From: Allorhizobium pseudoryzae
Lineage (GTDB): Bacteria; Pseudomonadota; Alphaproteobacteria; Rhizobiales; Rhizobiaceae
Direction of reading: 5' to 3'
DNA: 64,000 bases
Assembly (NCBI RefSeq): GCF_011046245.1
Contig: NZ_CP049242.1
Location: forward strand, 18,948 to 82,947
Below, one piece after another: positions 10,001 to 18,491 of the stretch. The notes beneath the pieces were generated by a model. It was not told the DNA's origin, did no database searches, and saw nothing but the letters and a program-made list of their open reading frames with translations. The position numbers were made by a program, and so were the translations under genes. Each line of letters begins with the position of its first letter. The stretch's first letter is position 1.

Positions 10001-11947
10001 ATTGGAGCGGGCGAAACAGTTACGTCAATAATTATACCTGTATTCAACAATTTCGTTGATACCATAGTTTGTATTATATCAGTTCTGGAGTTAGAAGTTG
10101 ATTCTAACTATGAGATAATCGTTGCCGATGATTGCTCTACTGACGGAATTACTCACTTGTTCGCCGATCTTGGAGGAATAGTTAGGTATATGCGCCAAGA
10201 TGAGAATGTAGGTTTTCTCAAAAATTGTAATATTGCGGCTAGTCACTCTTCAGGTAAAGTTATATGTTTATTAAATAATGATACCATCATACTTCCAGGA
10301 TGGCTAAAATTTATTGTTGATACGTTCTCGCTACACGAGAACGTCGGCATGGTCGGTTCAAAACTGCTCAACTGGGACGGTTCTCTTCAAGAAGCTGGTG
10401 GAATTTTTTGGAGAGATGGTAGCGCATGGAACTTCGGCCGCGATCAAAATCCTGGCAAGGCCGAGTTCAATTATCTTCGCGAAGTTGACTATTGTTCCGG
10501 AGCTTCGCTTGCTATCCCTGCTGATCTCTGGCGTACGCTTGGCGGATTCGATCCCGTCTACTCCCCTGCCTACTGCGAGGATTCCGATCTTGCGTTTCGA
10601 GTTCGACATGCAGGCTATCGCGTGATTTATCAACCGCAATCGGAATTGGTGCATCACGAAGGCCGGAGTCATGGGCGTGATTTGAATTCTGGGATCAAAG
10701 CTTATCAATTAAGAAATCAACAGATATTCAAATCTAGGTGGTCAGTTACACTCGATGAGAACCACTTCGAAAATGGGACAATGGTAGCGTATGCCCGCGA
10801 TAGATCAAAAGATCGTCCGCATATTCTTATTATAGATCATTACGTTCCCCAATGGGAGCACGATGCCGGTTCTAGGACGATGTTTCATTATATCAGGATG
10901 TTCATAAGCAGGGGCTTCCAGGTCACTTTTTGGTCGGATAACCTCTGGTTTGACGACATATATACGCCGCGGCTGCAGCAGATGGGCGTTGAGGTTATTT
11001 ATGGCCCCGAATACCAGAATGCTTTCGGCGTTTGGATGAATGAGGATGGCCGGAAATTTCAATACGTATTACTTAGCCGGCCTCACGTCGCAAAAAAATA
11101 CATCCAAGATGTCAAGGATAGGGGGGCATTAACGCTCTATTACGGGCACGATCTACATTTTGCTCGAATGGAGTCGCATTATAAATTGAATCCCTCCGCG
11201 GAGCTTGAGGAAAGCATCCTGGCAATGAGGCGCGATGAACTCGCTCTATGTGCAGACGTAGACGTTTTTCTGTATCCTTCATCTGAAGAGGTAGAGTTAG
11301 TTCGTTCCGAAATTGGGGATAAAAGCATCGGATACGCGATCCCGATGAACATCTTCGAGCCGACTGAACTGCAGAATGATTTTTCTCGATTCATGCAAAT
11401 TCGCGATAAGTTTACCATATTGTTTGTAGGTGGGTTCGCGCATACGCCGAATACTGATGGACTAAAGTGGTTTGCTGAGGATGTCTGGCCACTTTTGCGT
11501 TCGAAAGGGCCCTTCATACTGAAGGTTGTTGGTTCCAATCCTCCTGATGAAGTGCTCTCCCTGGAAGGCAGCGATATAGAAATTTTGGGAAGGGTCGCAG
11601 ACGAGACGCTCGATCGCTTGTATAGCGAATGCGCCGTAGCAGTAGCTCCCTTGAGGTATGGAGGTGGGGTAAAGGGCAAAGTCATCGAAGCGATGGCGAA
11701 GGGGGTGCCGGTGGTCACCACATCGGTGGGCGTACAGGGTATCCCCGATGCTCAGAATTTAGTGGCGGTTGCTGATGAACCGACCGAGTTTGCTGAGCAA
11801 GTTTGGTCTCTATCCCAGCGCGATGACAAGGTTGTCCGGCTCGTAGGAGCGAGCCACGAATTTATATCTTCTAATTACACGTTACCGGCGGTAGTTTCGA
11901 TCTTATCTAAGGCTATACCGGAGCTAGTAGACCACAATAAAGAGTGA
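7076..11947 (+). CDS. Giant methyltransferase, coiled-coil, repeat, GT2 and GT4 glycosyltransferase fusion
   Basis: A 1623-residue cytosolic protein with five parts. Residues about 30-150 are a class I SAM methyltransferase (LDLASGEGYGTA; FDVVVALEIVEHI; LLIISTPNR). Residues about 262-548 form a long, nearly continuous coiled coil rich in Glu, Leu, Arg and Ala. Residues about 590-860 hold five copies of a roughly 38-residue unit resembling FD..YYL..NPDV....NPL.HY...G..EGR.P. Residues about 983-1230 are a GT2 glycosyltransferase (SIIIPVFNNF; VADDCSTDG; LLNNDTI). Residues about 1245-1610 are a GT4-like domain (DHYVPQWEHDAGSRT; the donor-site region VAPLRYGGGVKGKVIEAMA). GC content is lower than in its neighbours. 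A methyltransferase plus long coiled coil recalls the WbdD chain terminators, but here polymerising domains are added. Domain calls are firm; the joint function is inference. Confidence 0.85.
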   Translation: MSDIERFDPKMRGKTAHEHLHRYGLCQEYVNGRTVLDLASGEGYGTAILGENADLVIGIDLDAESVKAAQKKYGKPDKIRFQRADCRYLPFAQDTFDVVVALEIVEHISEQDLLLSEAIRVLKPDGLLIISTPNRLVYNKYKAINQYHIKEFELDEFSVFLNSHFSNVEIMGQSMSLVSLIGPLTKMAQSNESSYRAYTDGSSRSDHNNSVMAGIKPILEPEFCLAFCSNKPIVHPVSRSSLFRTEEDLWNEHSKIMAWASNLHNEDEELRAQVADLERQIDDLRGQSVQRASEVEGLKVSLAHAQQLSSVREGEIARLWDVTRKLNDTENRLEATAAAEERARIEVLSELVQRLLDRPVELGTLEEIGQALREATTLRQKRDAELSVLHARIIEAQESVDQVRSQLDATERRLFAKDELLESAKAELASTRRQLIESNASISEMTEALTRAETGASANMQNTRALELKVQEYIKDLAAFEVKLASERRISSEKADSLVALKSALRETLDQLSVAQSEAEVGRAAAFAIRGIRQKAEIVKRKQSLYELRINIQNESKLSSSFVRKELAKDSFQDIQILSLKPLRSDFAILKNIGLFDAEWYAEQDDGLSLDQAWSHFKNYGLKEGRDPHSLFKGKWVAQRYPHILNGTNPLLAYLRSSDRGHISPHPLFDADYYLSSNPDVANSGISPISHYIQHGQAEGRLPSPLILSEWIEQKWGARFPLPFSLVEYLRNRSLWHFSPHPLFDAVYYLESNPDIDGTSVNPLVHYLQNGWREGRSPHPWFDNDWYLNQNRDVLRARMNPLVHFIRYGANEGRDPNAFFSTKYYLNTHLDVAESGINPLVHYVMHGHREGRAVNADMIHLSSALDTDGRRQVSLMELMVDARTEYALPALDLSQEFDGSGGGVLWPPTPLDDYWLPQKLRDHILNRFGERYIPLVSYLFSVVAKYKDRESDLKTSDTLKVLVDRARFLSNRQNIIGAGETVTSIIIPVFNNFVDTIVCIISVLELEVDSNYEIIVADDCSTDGITHLFADLGGIVRYMRQDENVGFLKNCNIAASHSSGKVICLLNNDTIILPGWLKFIVDTFSLHENVGMVGSKLLNWDGSLQEAGGIFWRDGSAWNFGRDQNPGKAEFNYLREVDYCSGASLAIPADLWRTLGGFDPVYSPAYCEDSDLAFRVRHAGYRVIYQPQSELVHHEGRSHGRDLNSGIKAYQLRNQQIFKSRWSVTLDENHFENGTMVAYARDRSKDRPHILIIDHYVPQWEHDAGSRTMFHYIRMFISRGFQVTFWSDNLWFDDIYTPRLQQMGVEVIYGPEYQNAFGVWMNEDGRKFQYVLLSRPHVAKKYIQDVKDRGALTLYYGHDLHFARMESHYKLNPSAELEESILAMRRDELALCADVDVFLYPSSEEVELVRSEIGDKSIGYAIPMNIFEPTELQNDFSRFMQIRDKFTILFVGGFAHTPNTDGLKWFAEDVWPLLRSKGPFILKVVGSNPPDEVLSLEGSDIEILGRVADETLDRLYSECAVAVAPLRYGGGVKGKVIEAMAKGVPVVTTSVGVQGIPDAQNLVAVADEPTEFAEQVWSLSQRDDKVVRLVGASHEFISSNYTLPAVVSILSKAIPELVDHNKE

Positions 11948-12013
11948 TTGAGTATCTTTTTACCGACGGGCTATGCTGAGGCATGAAATTTATTGACGGT
12001 GTTGGAAATCGGG

Positions 12014-13189
12014 ATGTCTAATAGAGGCGAATTTGGCGATATCGATTCAGGAATCATTGAACTTGCAGGGGAGGCGCGTTCTTGGCTGTTTGGCGCAGCC
12101 AACTTTTGGACCGAAGTAGGGCGCAGCCATGGGATGTTTGCGGAAAAGTTGAGTTATACTGGTTCAGTCGAATCTTGTAATCGCCGTACCTTTGTTCAGG
12201 GAAGACATATTTATTCAGTGTGTATGGCCGGTCGGTTGGGCTGGGAAGGACCTTGGAGGTCCCTCGTTGAAGAAACGCTCGACATTCTTCTTCGCCGCGC
12301 ACGCCGATCCAACGGCCTGTTCGTGCATAGTTTAACGTGCGATGGCCAAATCGCGGATCCAAGAGTAGATCTCTATGATCAGGCGTTTATGCTGTTCATG
12401 CTAGCCCACGCAGCAGATGTGCTGCAGCGGAACGAACTTATCGACATCGCCGCTGATCTAACGGACACGCTCCAGCGCGAGTGGCAATTGCCCGAAGGTG
12501 GCTTCTTTGAAGGTGAAATAACCCCGGCGGGAATTCGGCTTCAAAATCCACATATGCATCTTCTTGAGGCATTTATAGCCCTCCATAATGTTTCTGGTCG
12601 AGAAAGGTTTCTTGCCCTAGCTGAAGACATAGTCGGTCTTTGCGAGAATTTTTTTGTCGACCAGAAATCGGGTGGTTTGCTGGAGTATTTCGATAGATCG
12701 CTTTGTCCGGTAGATGGTGATAAAGGTAGTATCGTTGAGCCGGGTCATTGCTTTGAATGGGCTTGGCTGCTTGAAAAGGCACGATTTTCTTCTGATTCTC
12801 TTCATACAGCTGATATGTTGACTCACTTTGGCCGCACCTGGGGGATTGACCGATCGCGAAACGTCGCAGTTAATGAGGTTTATACTGACGGAAAGATCAG
12901 GAATGCAACAGCGCGTCTTTGGCCGCAGACCGAGAGAATGAAGGTTGCGCTCGTTCGTTACCTCCGAAAATCCGATCCGGTAGAGGCGGAGGAAGTCAAG
13001 CTCTCCTACTTGGGGCTGCGCCAGTATCTCAATAAGTCAGATGGCATCTTCACTTGGAGAGACAAACTGGACCCGGAGGGAAACTGGGTAAAAGAGCCTG
13101 CTCCTGGTAGCTCACTTTACCATATTGTTTGTGCATATAACGAGCTTATTATAGCAGCAAACGCTGGGTTTGTTGATAAACATTTGTAA
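12014..13189 (+). CDS. AGE-family sugar epimerase/isomerase
   Basis: Member of the N-acylglucosamine 2-epimerase family, an alpha/alpha-barrel enzyme that isomerises mannose, glucose or their phosphates. Family features: RTFVQGRHIYS near the start, RVDLYDQAFMLFMLAHA, the catalytic-histidine segments QNPHMHLLEAF and VEPGHCFEWAWLLE, ARLWPQTERMK, and the C-terminal APGSSLYHIVCAYNEL. ATG 12014 is chosen; TTG 11993 and GTG 11999 are in frame upstream. It is the last gene of the plus-strand set, and its stop lies one base from the stop of the convergent CmcI-like gene. A paralogue is at 34206. It might supply mannose 6-phosphate for GDP-mannose, but the substrate is unknown. Confidence 0.8.
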   Translation: MSNRGEFGDIDSGIIELAGEARSWLFGAANFWTEVGRSHGMFAEKLSYTGSVESCNRRTFVQGRHIYSVCMAGRLGWEGPWRSLVEETLDILLRRARRSNGLFVHSLTCDGQIADPRVDLYDQAFMLFMLAHAADVLQRNELIDIAADLTDTLQREWQLPEGGFFEGEITPAGIRLQNPHMHLLEAFIALHNVSGRERFLALAEDIVGLCENFFVDQKSGGLLEYFDRSLCPVDGDKGSIVEPGHCFEWAWLLEKARFSSDSLHTADMLTHFGRTWGIDRSRNVAVNEVYTDGKIRNATARLWPQTERMKVALVRYLRKSDPVEAEEVKLSYLGLRQYLNKSDGIFTWRDKLDPEGNWVKEPAPGSSLYHIVCAYNELIIAANAGFVDKHL

Positions 13190-13190
13190 C

Positions 13191-13883
13191 CTATAGTTTG
13201 CGAAGATATCCATTCGGATTGTACGTTGCGTTTGTTCCAAATAAGTCACAAAGGTTACTCAGACATTCGAAGCTGTTCGGATTCTCAGTAAAGAAGTCGG
13301 CAATGGCTTTATTAGGACCTCCGTTATAAAGGTCACTCCACCCGAGGTCGTCAAGAACTCCATCTTCGATAACTAATACGTCATTTGGCTTCATAGCTTT
13401 TGAAAAAAAGCTTAGCGCTGCTGTACATGCAGCATGGCTGTGCGCGGAATCCTCGATAACCAGCCAGGGATGAGGCAACTGGTGTAGGTCTTCGGCTGTA
13501 AATAAATGTTCGAGTTCAAGGATATTTCCTTTGATGAAACGAATACGAGGATCGTGTATAATTTGGGGAACATTTATATCTATCGAGATAAGCGGCGTAT
13601 GGGTACATCCCATATTATTTAATATATCTGAGAATAAAAGCGCGCTTCCGCCAGAATTGGAGCCTATTTCAAATAGTGAGTTTGGCTTCATTTGCCATAT
13701 TAGCTGCATATATATTGCTATGTCTATAGGGCTCTTAAGGCAACTTATCCCTTTGTACTTGTATGACATAACTCCCGCTTGATAGGTATCGAGCAAAGGA
13801 CGAGGGAAGGCAGTCTCAAATGATCGCATCGGAGCCTTTCCGAACGTTTTAAGTATAGCCGTTATCAAGCACATCAAACACAT
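13191..13883 (-). CDS. CmcI-like (cephalosporin hydroxylase/rhamnosyl O-methyltransferase family) methyltransferase
   Basis: SAM-dependent methyltransferase fold of the CmcI family, 230 residues, members of which O-methylate sugars in glycolipids and polysaccharides. Visible features are the family-typical MSYKYKGISCLKSPIDIAIY, the SAM-binding segment LFEIGSNSGGSALLFSD, LISIDIN at the second strand, LVIEDSAHSH with the metal-binding acidic and histidine residues, and VLVIEDGVLDD. ATG 13883 is used; ATG 13829 (MRSFETAF) is possible. It is the last gene of the long minus-strand set, 88 bases after cysNC. O-methylation of a glycan made by this cluster is inferred. Confidence 0.75.
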   Translation of the reverse strand: MCLMCLITAILKTFGKAPMRSFETAFPRPLLDTYQAGVMSYKYKGISCLKSPIDIAIYMQLIWQMKPNSLFEIGSNSGGSALLFSDILNNMGCTHTPLISIDINVPQIIHDPRIRFIKGNILELEHLFTAEDLHQLPHPWLVIEDSAHSHAACTAALSFFSKAMKPNDVLVIEDGVLDDLGWSDLYNGGPNKAIADFFTENPNSFECLSNLCDLFGTNATYNPNGYLRKL

Positions 13884-13971
13884 TAGATGTCAATGTCAGC
13901 ACTGTTTCCAATTCACGTTGGCACTCGACACCCGAAATGCGTTCGCCGAACCCTTGCACCTCACGCGATGA

Positions 13972-15840
13972 TTACTGACGCTCGGCCAGGAAGACCGCGA
14001 CCTGCGCCGCCAGGTCCTCGGGTGCCTCGGCAGTCGTATCCAGGCGTAGTTCGGGATTGTCCGGTGCCTCGTAGGGTGAGCTGACGCCGGTAAAGTTGGC
14101 TAGCTGTCCGGCAAAGGCCTTCTTGTAGAGGCCCTTCGGGTCGCGCTCTGCGCAGACGTTAATGGGTGTGTCGATGAAGATCTCGATGAATTCTCCGTCC
14201 GGCATCATGGCGCGGGCGGTTTCGCGGTCGGCCCTAAACGGCGAGATTAGGCAGACCAGCACGATCAGGCCGGCATCGGCCATCAGCTTTGCGACTTCCG
14301 CCGTCCGGCGGATGTTTTCAACCCGATCTTCTGCGGTGAAACCAAGGTCGCGGTTGAGGCCATGGCGCAGGTTATCGCCATCAAGCATATAGGTATGCCG
14401 GCCTTCTGCCGTCAGCATTTTCTCAAGGGCGTTGGCAATCGTCGACTTGCCGGCGCCCGAGAGCCCGGTGAACCAAAGCACCGCAGGCCTTTGTGCCTTG
14501 AGTTCCGAGCGAACCTTCTTGTCGACCGACAGCGACTGCCAATGCACGTTGAGGGCCCGGCGCAGTGGATGGTCGATCATTCCTGCGGCGACGGTGGCAT
14601 TGCTCATCCGGTCGATCAGGATGAAGTTGCCGGTAATGCGGTTGTCGCTGTAGGGGTCAAAGGCGATCGGCGCCTGTGTGGAGATGTTGCAGACCCCGAT
14701 CTCGTTCATCTGCAGGATCTTCGACGCCTCATGGCTGAAGGTGTTGATGTTCACCTGATATTTCAGGGTTGTCACCGTCGCATTCGTCGAATGGTTTTCC
14801 GTGCGAAGGATGTAGGAGCGCCCCGGCATCAGCGGGTTCGCATCGAACCAGATCAGCTTGGCCTGGAAATGGTCGGCAACGGTCGGGCGGTTGTCCGGCG
14901 GCGAGAGGATATCGCCGCGCGAGGCATCCACCTCGTCCTCCAGCATCAGCGTCACTGCCTGGCCGGCCTCGGCAGCGGCAAGATCGTCGTCCATGGTGAC
15001 GATCCTCTGCACGCGACTGGCCTGTCCCGACTTCGCCATCACCACGGCCTCGCCCGTCCGGATCGTGCCAGATGCAATCTCGCCAGAAAGACCCCGGAAA
15101 CTATCGTCCGGCCGCGCGATGAGCTGAACCGGAAAACGGAACGGTCTTGTGGCAAGGTCACTGGCGGTTTCGACCGTTTCTAGCTCTTCGATCAGCGTCT
15201 TGCCGTGGTACCAGGGCATTCGGGCAGAGCGTGTGCAGACATTGTCGCCGAAGCGGGCGGAGATTGGGATCGGGCAAATGCTTTTGAGACCGAGATCTTG
15301 CGCGAAAGAGAGATAGTCGCTGACGATGGCGGAAAAGACCGCCTCATTGAAGTCCGCGAGGTCGATCTTGTTGACGGCCAGGATGACGTGACGGATGCCG
15401 AGGAGCGACGCGATGAAGCTGTGCCGTCGTGTCTGGGAAAGAATGCCTTGGCGAGCATCGACGAGAACCACCGCCAAATCCGCTGTCGAGGCGCCCGTTG
15501 CCATATTGCGGGTGTATTCTTCGTGCCCGGGCGTATCGGCAACGATGAACTTCCGCCGGTCGGTCGCAAAGAAACGATAGGCGACGTCGATGGTGATGCC
15601 CTGTTCCCGCTCGGCCTCCAGACCATCCACCAGAAGCGCGAAGTCGATATCGCCGCCGGTGGTACCAAAGCGCGTGGAGTCGCGCTCGAGCGATGTCATC
15701 TGATCGTCGAAGATCATCTTCGTGTCGAAGAGAAGACGACCGATCAGCGTGGATTTTCCGTCATCCACCGAACCACAGGTCAGGAAACGGAGAAGGGAGT
15801 TCTGGCTGGCCACAGGCGCCTGGGACACGTCGGTTGCCAT
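13972..15840 (-). CDS. cysNC: Bifunctional sulfate adenylyltransferase large subunit and APS kinase (NodQ-like)
   Basis: With CysD it turns sulfate and ATP into APS and then PAPS, the sulfate donor. The N-terminal part is the GTPase CysN: GSVDDGKSTLIGRLL near residue 23, DTPGHEEYTRNMA and AVNKIDLAD, followed by the EF-Tu-like beta barrels. The C-terminal part from about residue 445 is the APS kinase CysC, with P-loop GLSGAGKSTIANALE and MLDGDNLRHGLNRDLGF. The fusion is the arrangement known from rhizobial NodQ. Its start overlaps the cysD stop by one base (TGATG). Its place among glycosyltransferase genes and the sulfotransferases elsewhere in the window suggest PAPS for glycan sulfation, though a role in cysteine synthesis is not excluded. 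Confidence 0.95.
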   Translation of the reverse strand: MATDVSQAPVASQNSLLRFLTCGSVDDGKSTLIGRLLFDTKMIFDDQMTSLERDSTRFGTTGGDIDFALLVDGLEAEREQGITIDVAYRFFATDRRKFIVADTPGHEEYTRNMATGASTADLAVVLVDARQGILSQTRRHSFIASLLGIRHVILAVNKIDLADFNEAVFSAIVSDYLSFAQDLGLKSICPIPISARFGDNVCTRSARMPWYHGKTLIEELETVETASDLATRPFRFPVQLIARPDDSFRGLSGEIASGTIRTGEAVVMAKSGQASRVQRIVTMDDDLAAAEAGQAVTLMLEDEVDASRGDILSPPDNRPTVADHFQAKLIWFDANPLMPGRSYILRTENHSTNATVTTLKYQVNINTFSHEASKILQMNEIGVCNISTQAPIAFDPYSDNRITGNFILIDRMSNATVAAGMIDHPLRRALNVHWQSLSVDKKVRSELKAQRPAVLWFTGLSGAGKSTIANALEKMLTAEGRHTYMLDGDNLRHGLNRDLGFTAEDRVENIRRTAEVAKLMADAGLIVLVCLISPFRADRETARAMMPDGEFIEIFIDTPINVCAERDPKGLYKKAFAGQLANFTGVSSPYEAPDNPELRLDTTAEAPEDLAAQVAVFLAERQ

Positions 15841-16739
15841 CAGAAATACCCTTCCTTCTTCTTTTTCTCCATCGATCCGGCTTCGTCGCTGTCGATCAGC
15901 CGTCCCTGGCGTTCGGAATTGCGCGCTCCGAGCACCTCACGGACAACGGCATCCAGCGTGTCTGCGGCGGATTCGATCGCACCCGTCAACGGGTAGCACC
16001 CGAGCGTGCGGAAGCGGACGAGTCTTTCCTCGGCTACCTCGTCTACGCGAAGCGGCATCCGTTCGTCATCGACCATGATCAGCGTGCCGTCGCGCTTGAC
16101 GACCGGGCGAGGGGCGGCAAAATAAAGCGGGACAATCGGGATCGCCTCCTGCTGGATGTATTGCCAGATATCGGCTTCCGTCCAGTTTGAGATCGGAAAG
16201 ACGCGGATCGTTTCCCCCCGCGCGATGCGGGTATTGTAGGTCTTCCACATTTCCGGCCGTTGCGCCTTCGGGTCCCAGGCGTGCTGGGCATTGCGGAAGG
16301 AGAAGATGCGCTCCTTCGCGCGTGACTTTTCCTCGTCGCGCCGCGCCCCGCCGAAAGCGGCATCGAAACCATGCAGATCGAGCGCCTGCCGCAGCCCGAG
16401 CGTCTTCCAGATATGGGTGTGCAGGCTGGAGCCATGGGTGAAGGGATTGATGCCTTGTGCGATCCCGTCCGGGTTCTGGTGGACGAGGAGATCGATGCCG
16501 AGGCGCTGCGTGATCTCGTCGCGAAACTTGATCATCTCGCGGAATTTCCAGGTTGTATCGACATGCAGGAAGGGGAAGGGCGGCTTGCGGGGATAAAATG
16601 CTTTCATCGCCAAGTGCATCATCACTGACGAATCCTTGCCGATGGAGTAGAGCATCACCGGCTTGGAGAACGTCGCGACCACTTCCCGCATCACATGGAT
16701 CGATTCGGCTTCGAGACGCTGGAGATGGGAAATGTACAT
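15840..16739 (-). CDS. cysD: Sulfate adenylyltransferase small subunit (NodP-like)
   Basis: ATP-sulfurylase catalytic subunit, an adenine nucleotide alpha-hydrolase fold protein of 299 residues. The PP-loop variant [16 protein letters not shown] is typical of CysD. Other family segments are [44 protein letters not shown] and the C-terminal [13 protein letters not shown] lysine run followed by EGYF. ATG 16739 is preferred to the upstream TTG at 16748. It lies 36 bases after a glycosyltransferase gene and overlaps cysNC, so it is transcribed with the glycan genes. Confidence 0.95.
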   Translation of the reverse strand: MYISHLQRLEAESIHVMREVVATFSKPVMLYSIGKDSSVMMHLAMKAFYPRKPPFPFLHVDTTWKFREMIKFRDEITQRLGIDLLVHQNPDGIAQGINPFTHGSSLHTHIWKTLGLRQALDLHGFDAAFGGARRDEEKSRAKERIFSFRNAQHAWDPKAQRPEMWKTYNTRIARGETIRVFPISNWTEADIWQYIQQEAIPIVPLYFAAPRPVVKRDGTLIMVDDERMPLRVDEVAEERLVRFRTLGCYPLTGAIESAADTLDAVVREVLGARNSERQGRLIDSDEAGSMEKKKKEGYF

Positions 16740-16775
16740 AGCAAACAAAACCTAGTTTTCGATGTCACCTGAACA

Positions 16776-17540
16776 TTAAAACGACAATGTACGTAAATAT
16801 TTAATTAACGATTTCCACCAAACAGAATACGGTTGATATATATACCATTTTATTGGTACATGCCCATTATAAAAACGAACTATTGAAATAGCTTCCGAAT
16901 AGTGAGCCTTCCTATTTATATTAGTTTTTGTACATGCGTGATCCCGGTTAATCGCAACTGGTTTTTCTAGAAACACGAATTCCCCTGCATGGCGATATAA
17001 CTTCCACCAAAGATCGTAGTCCATCACCATATGCAGTGATTCATTAACTCCGTTAACGGCCTGCCACGCGGTGCGTCGAATAAGAGTTGCCGGCTGACAT
17101 ATGATACACCGTATAGCCAACGCTTTGGCAGAAAACGGCTGTACCCACACAGGCTTCCGAATGCCGCTCTCGGTCTTCTCATGGAAGGCCTGACCATATG
17201 CAACTGGTGCCTCATGTGCTTGCTCGAGCGCCCTAAGCAGCGCTTTAAGGCCGTCCGGCAGATAATAGTCATCACTGTTAAGCCAAGTCACGTAAGGCGC
17301 ACTGCCCAGGGCTATTCCCTCATTGATGGCTGCACTTTGGCCGGCATCTGGATGGCTTCGCCACCCAGCGAGAAATGGTTCCCACTTCTGTATGACCTCT
17401 AGCGTACCATCAGTCGAACCACCATCCATGACGAAGACTTCCACGGGAACGCCTTGAGCAAAGATAGACTCCAGCGCAGCGTCGAGGAATTTTCCTTGAT
17501 TGTAGGAAGGGACAGCAATTGTTACGAGCGGACTTTTCAT
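16776..17540 (-). CDS. GT2-family glycosyltransferase
   Basis: Inverting glycosyltransferase of family 2 (GT-A fold), 254 residues, cytosolic. VTIAVPSYNQGKFLDAALE and VEVFVMDGGSTDGTLEV form the nucleotide-binding half, HPDAGQSAAINEGIALG follows, and WLNSDDYYLPDG carries the metal-binding acidic motif. The ATG at 17540 overlaps the stop of the upstream glycosyltransferase gene by four bases (ATGA), so the start is clear although the frame extends further upstream. The last third is AT-rich. Donor and acceptor are unknown. Confidence 0.88.
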   Translation of the reverse strand: MKSPLVTIAVPSYNQGKFLDAALESIFAQGVPVEVFVMDGGSTDGTLEVIQKWEPFLAGWRSHPDAGQSAAINEGIALGSAPYVTWLNSDDYYLPDGLKALLRALEQAHEAPVAYGQAFHEKTESGIRKPVWVQPFSAKALAIRCIICQPATLIRRTAWQAVNGVNESLHMVMDYDLWWKLYRHAGEFVFLEKPVAINRDHACTKTNINRKAHYSEAISIVRFYNGHVPIKWYIYQPYSVWWKSLIKYLRTLSF

Positions 17541-18460
17541 CGGTCTACGCTCGTGAAAACAGGCTTGCAGGCTTTCGAATGTGCAAGGCGATGTGCCGCA
17601 AGAAAGCGCGCGTGTGCAATTCCATTTTTGAACGACCCACCTGCACGATACATCCTGCGCAAATTCGCAATTTCCTGCCGGCCTCGTGTCTGAAAGTTTG
17701 TGGCTGTCTTCTGCATCTCGTGACAGCGGAAAGCACCCAAAAATTCCGGTACATGAATGAAACGACTGCCTGTCCTGCAAAGGCGCAGGATAAATTCCCA
17801 GTCCAAAGCGAAATCAAAATTGACGTCTATGTTCCCGCCAGCCCGTTCCCACGCCCTGCGCCTCCAAAATAGTGTCTCTTGCGGGATGTAGTTGACGTGG
17901 CGCATTACAATCTCATCGTGATAAGGAAGAACCCATTCTCCAATAACGTTGTTGTGCTCATCGATTAGGAGACGGTTGCCATACAAGACGTCGGCATCAG
18001 GATTGGCTGCAAATGTCGCAGCGACTCGTTGCAATGCACCTGGTAGCAACAGGTCATCCGAGTTGAGCCAGCCCATTATTGGAGCTTTCGTTTTTGAGAA
18101 CCCTTTGTTGATAGCGTCAGCCTGTCCTTCGTCTTTTTCCGAGAAAAATCTCAGCTGCCCTGCATATTTTTGCAAGACGTCCGCTGTGTTATCTGTAGAG
18201 CCCCCGTCTTGTACGACATACTCCAGCAGCTTCTCGTTCTGCGAGAGAACGCTCTCAACGGTCTGAGCGACGAACTCCGCTTGATTGAACGAAGGCGTTA
18301 CGACAGCAATTTGGGACCTCGTATCCGGAAGAGGCGCGTTCACATTGAAGTTCATGCTCTTAAGAGGAACAGGCTTGTGCTGATCGAACACCCCCAGCCT
18401 TATCCCCAACGCACTGCGGACCTGTTGTCCAAGTGATCTTCTCACCTTAAGCCCTACCAA
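17537..18460 (-). CDS. GT2-family glycosyltransferase
   Basis: Family 2 glycosyltransferase, up to 307 residues. QIAVVTPSFNQAEFVAQTVES, VVQDGGSTDNTADVL, KDEGQADAINKGFSKTKA and GWLNSDDLLLPGAL are the GT-A motifs, and FALDWEFILRLCRTG is typical of the acceptor half. It is a homologue of the next gene downstream, probably an old duplication. The start is uncertain: TTG 18460, GTG 18445 and ATG 18355 are possible. The sequence between 18460 and 18355 looks like a normal N-terminal extension. It follows wzt by about 31 bases. Confidence 0.86.
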   Translation of the reverse strand: MVGLKVRRSLGQQVRSALGIRLGVFDQHKPVPLKSMNFNVNAPLPDTRSQIAVVTPSFNQAEFVAQTVESVLSQNEKLLEYVVQDGGSTDNTADVLQKYAGQLRFFSEKDEGQADAINKGFSKTKAPIMGWLNSDDLLLPGALQRVAATFAANPDADVLYGNRLLIDEHNNVIGEWVLPYHDEIVMRHVNYIPQETLFWRRRAWERAGGNIDVNFDFALDWEFILRLCRTGSRFIHVPEFLGAFRCHEMQKTATNFQTRGRQEIANLRRMYRAGGSFKNGIAHARFLAAHRLAHSKACKPVFTSVDR

Positions 18461-18491
18461 TTCTCATCCCAGCGCCGTTTGTCAGATTTGC

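Noticed and set aside
14362..15183. A 273-codon plus-strand ORF over cysNC
   Set aside because: It is antisense to an unmistakable CysN/CysC; no domain is seen in the shadow product.
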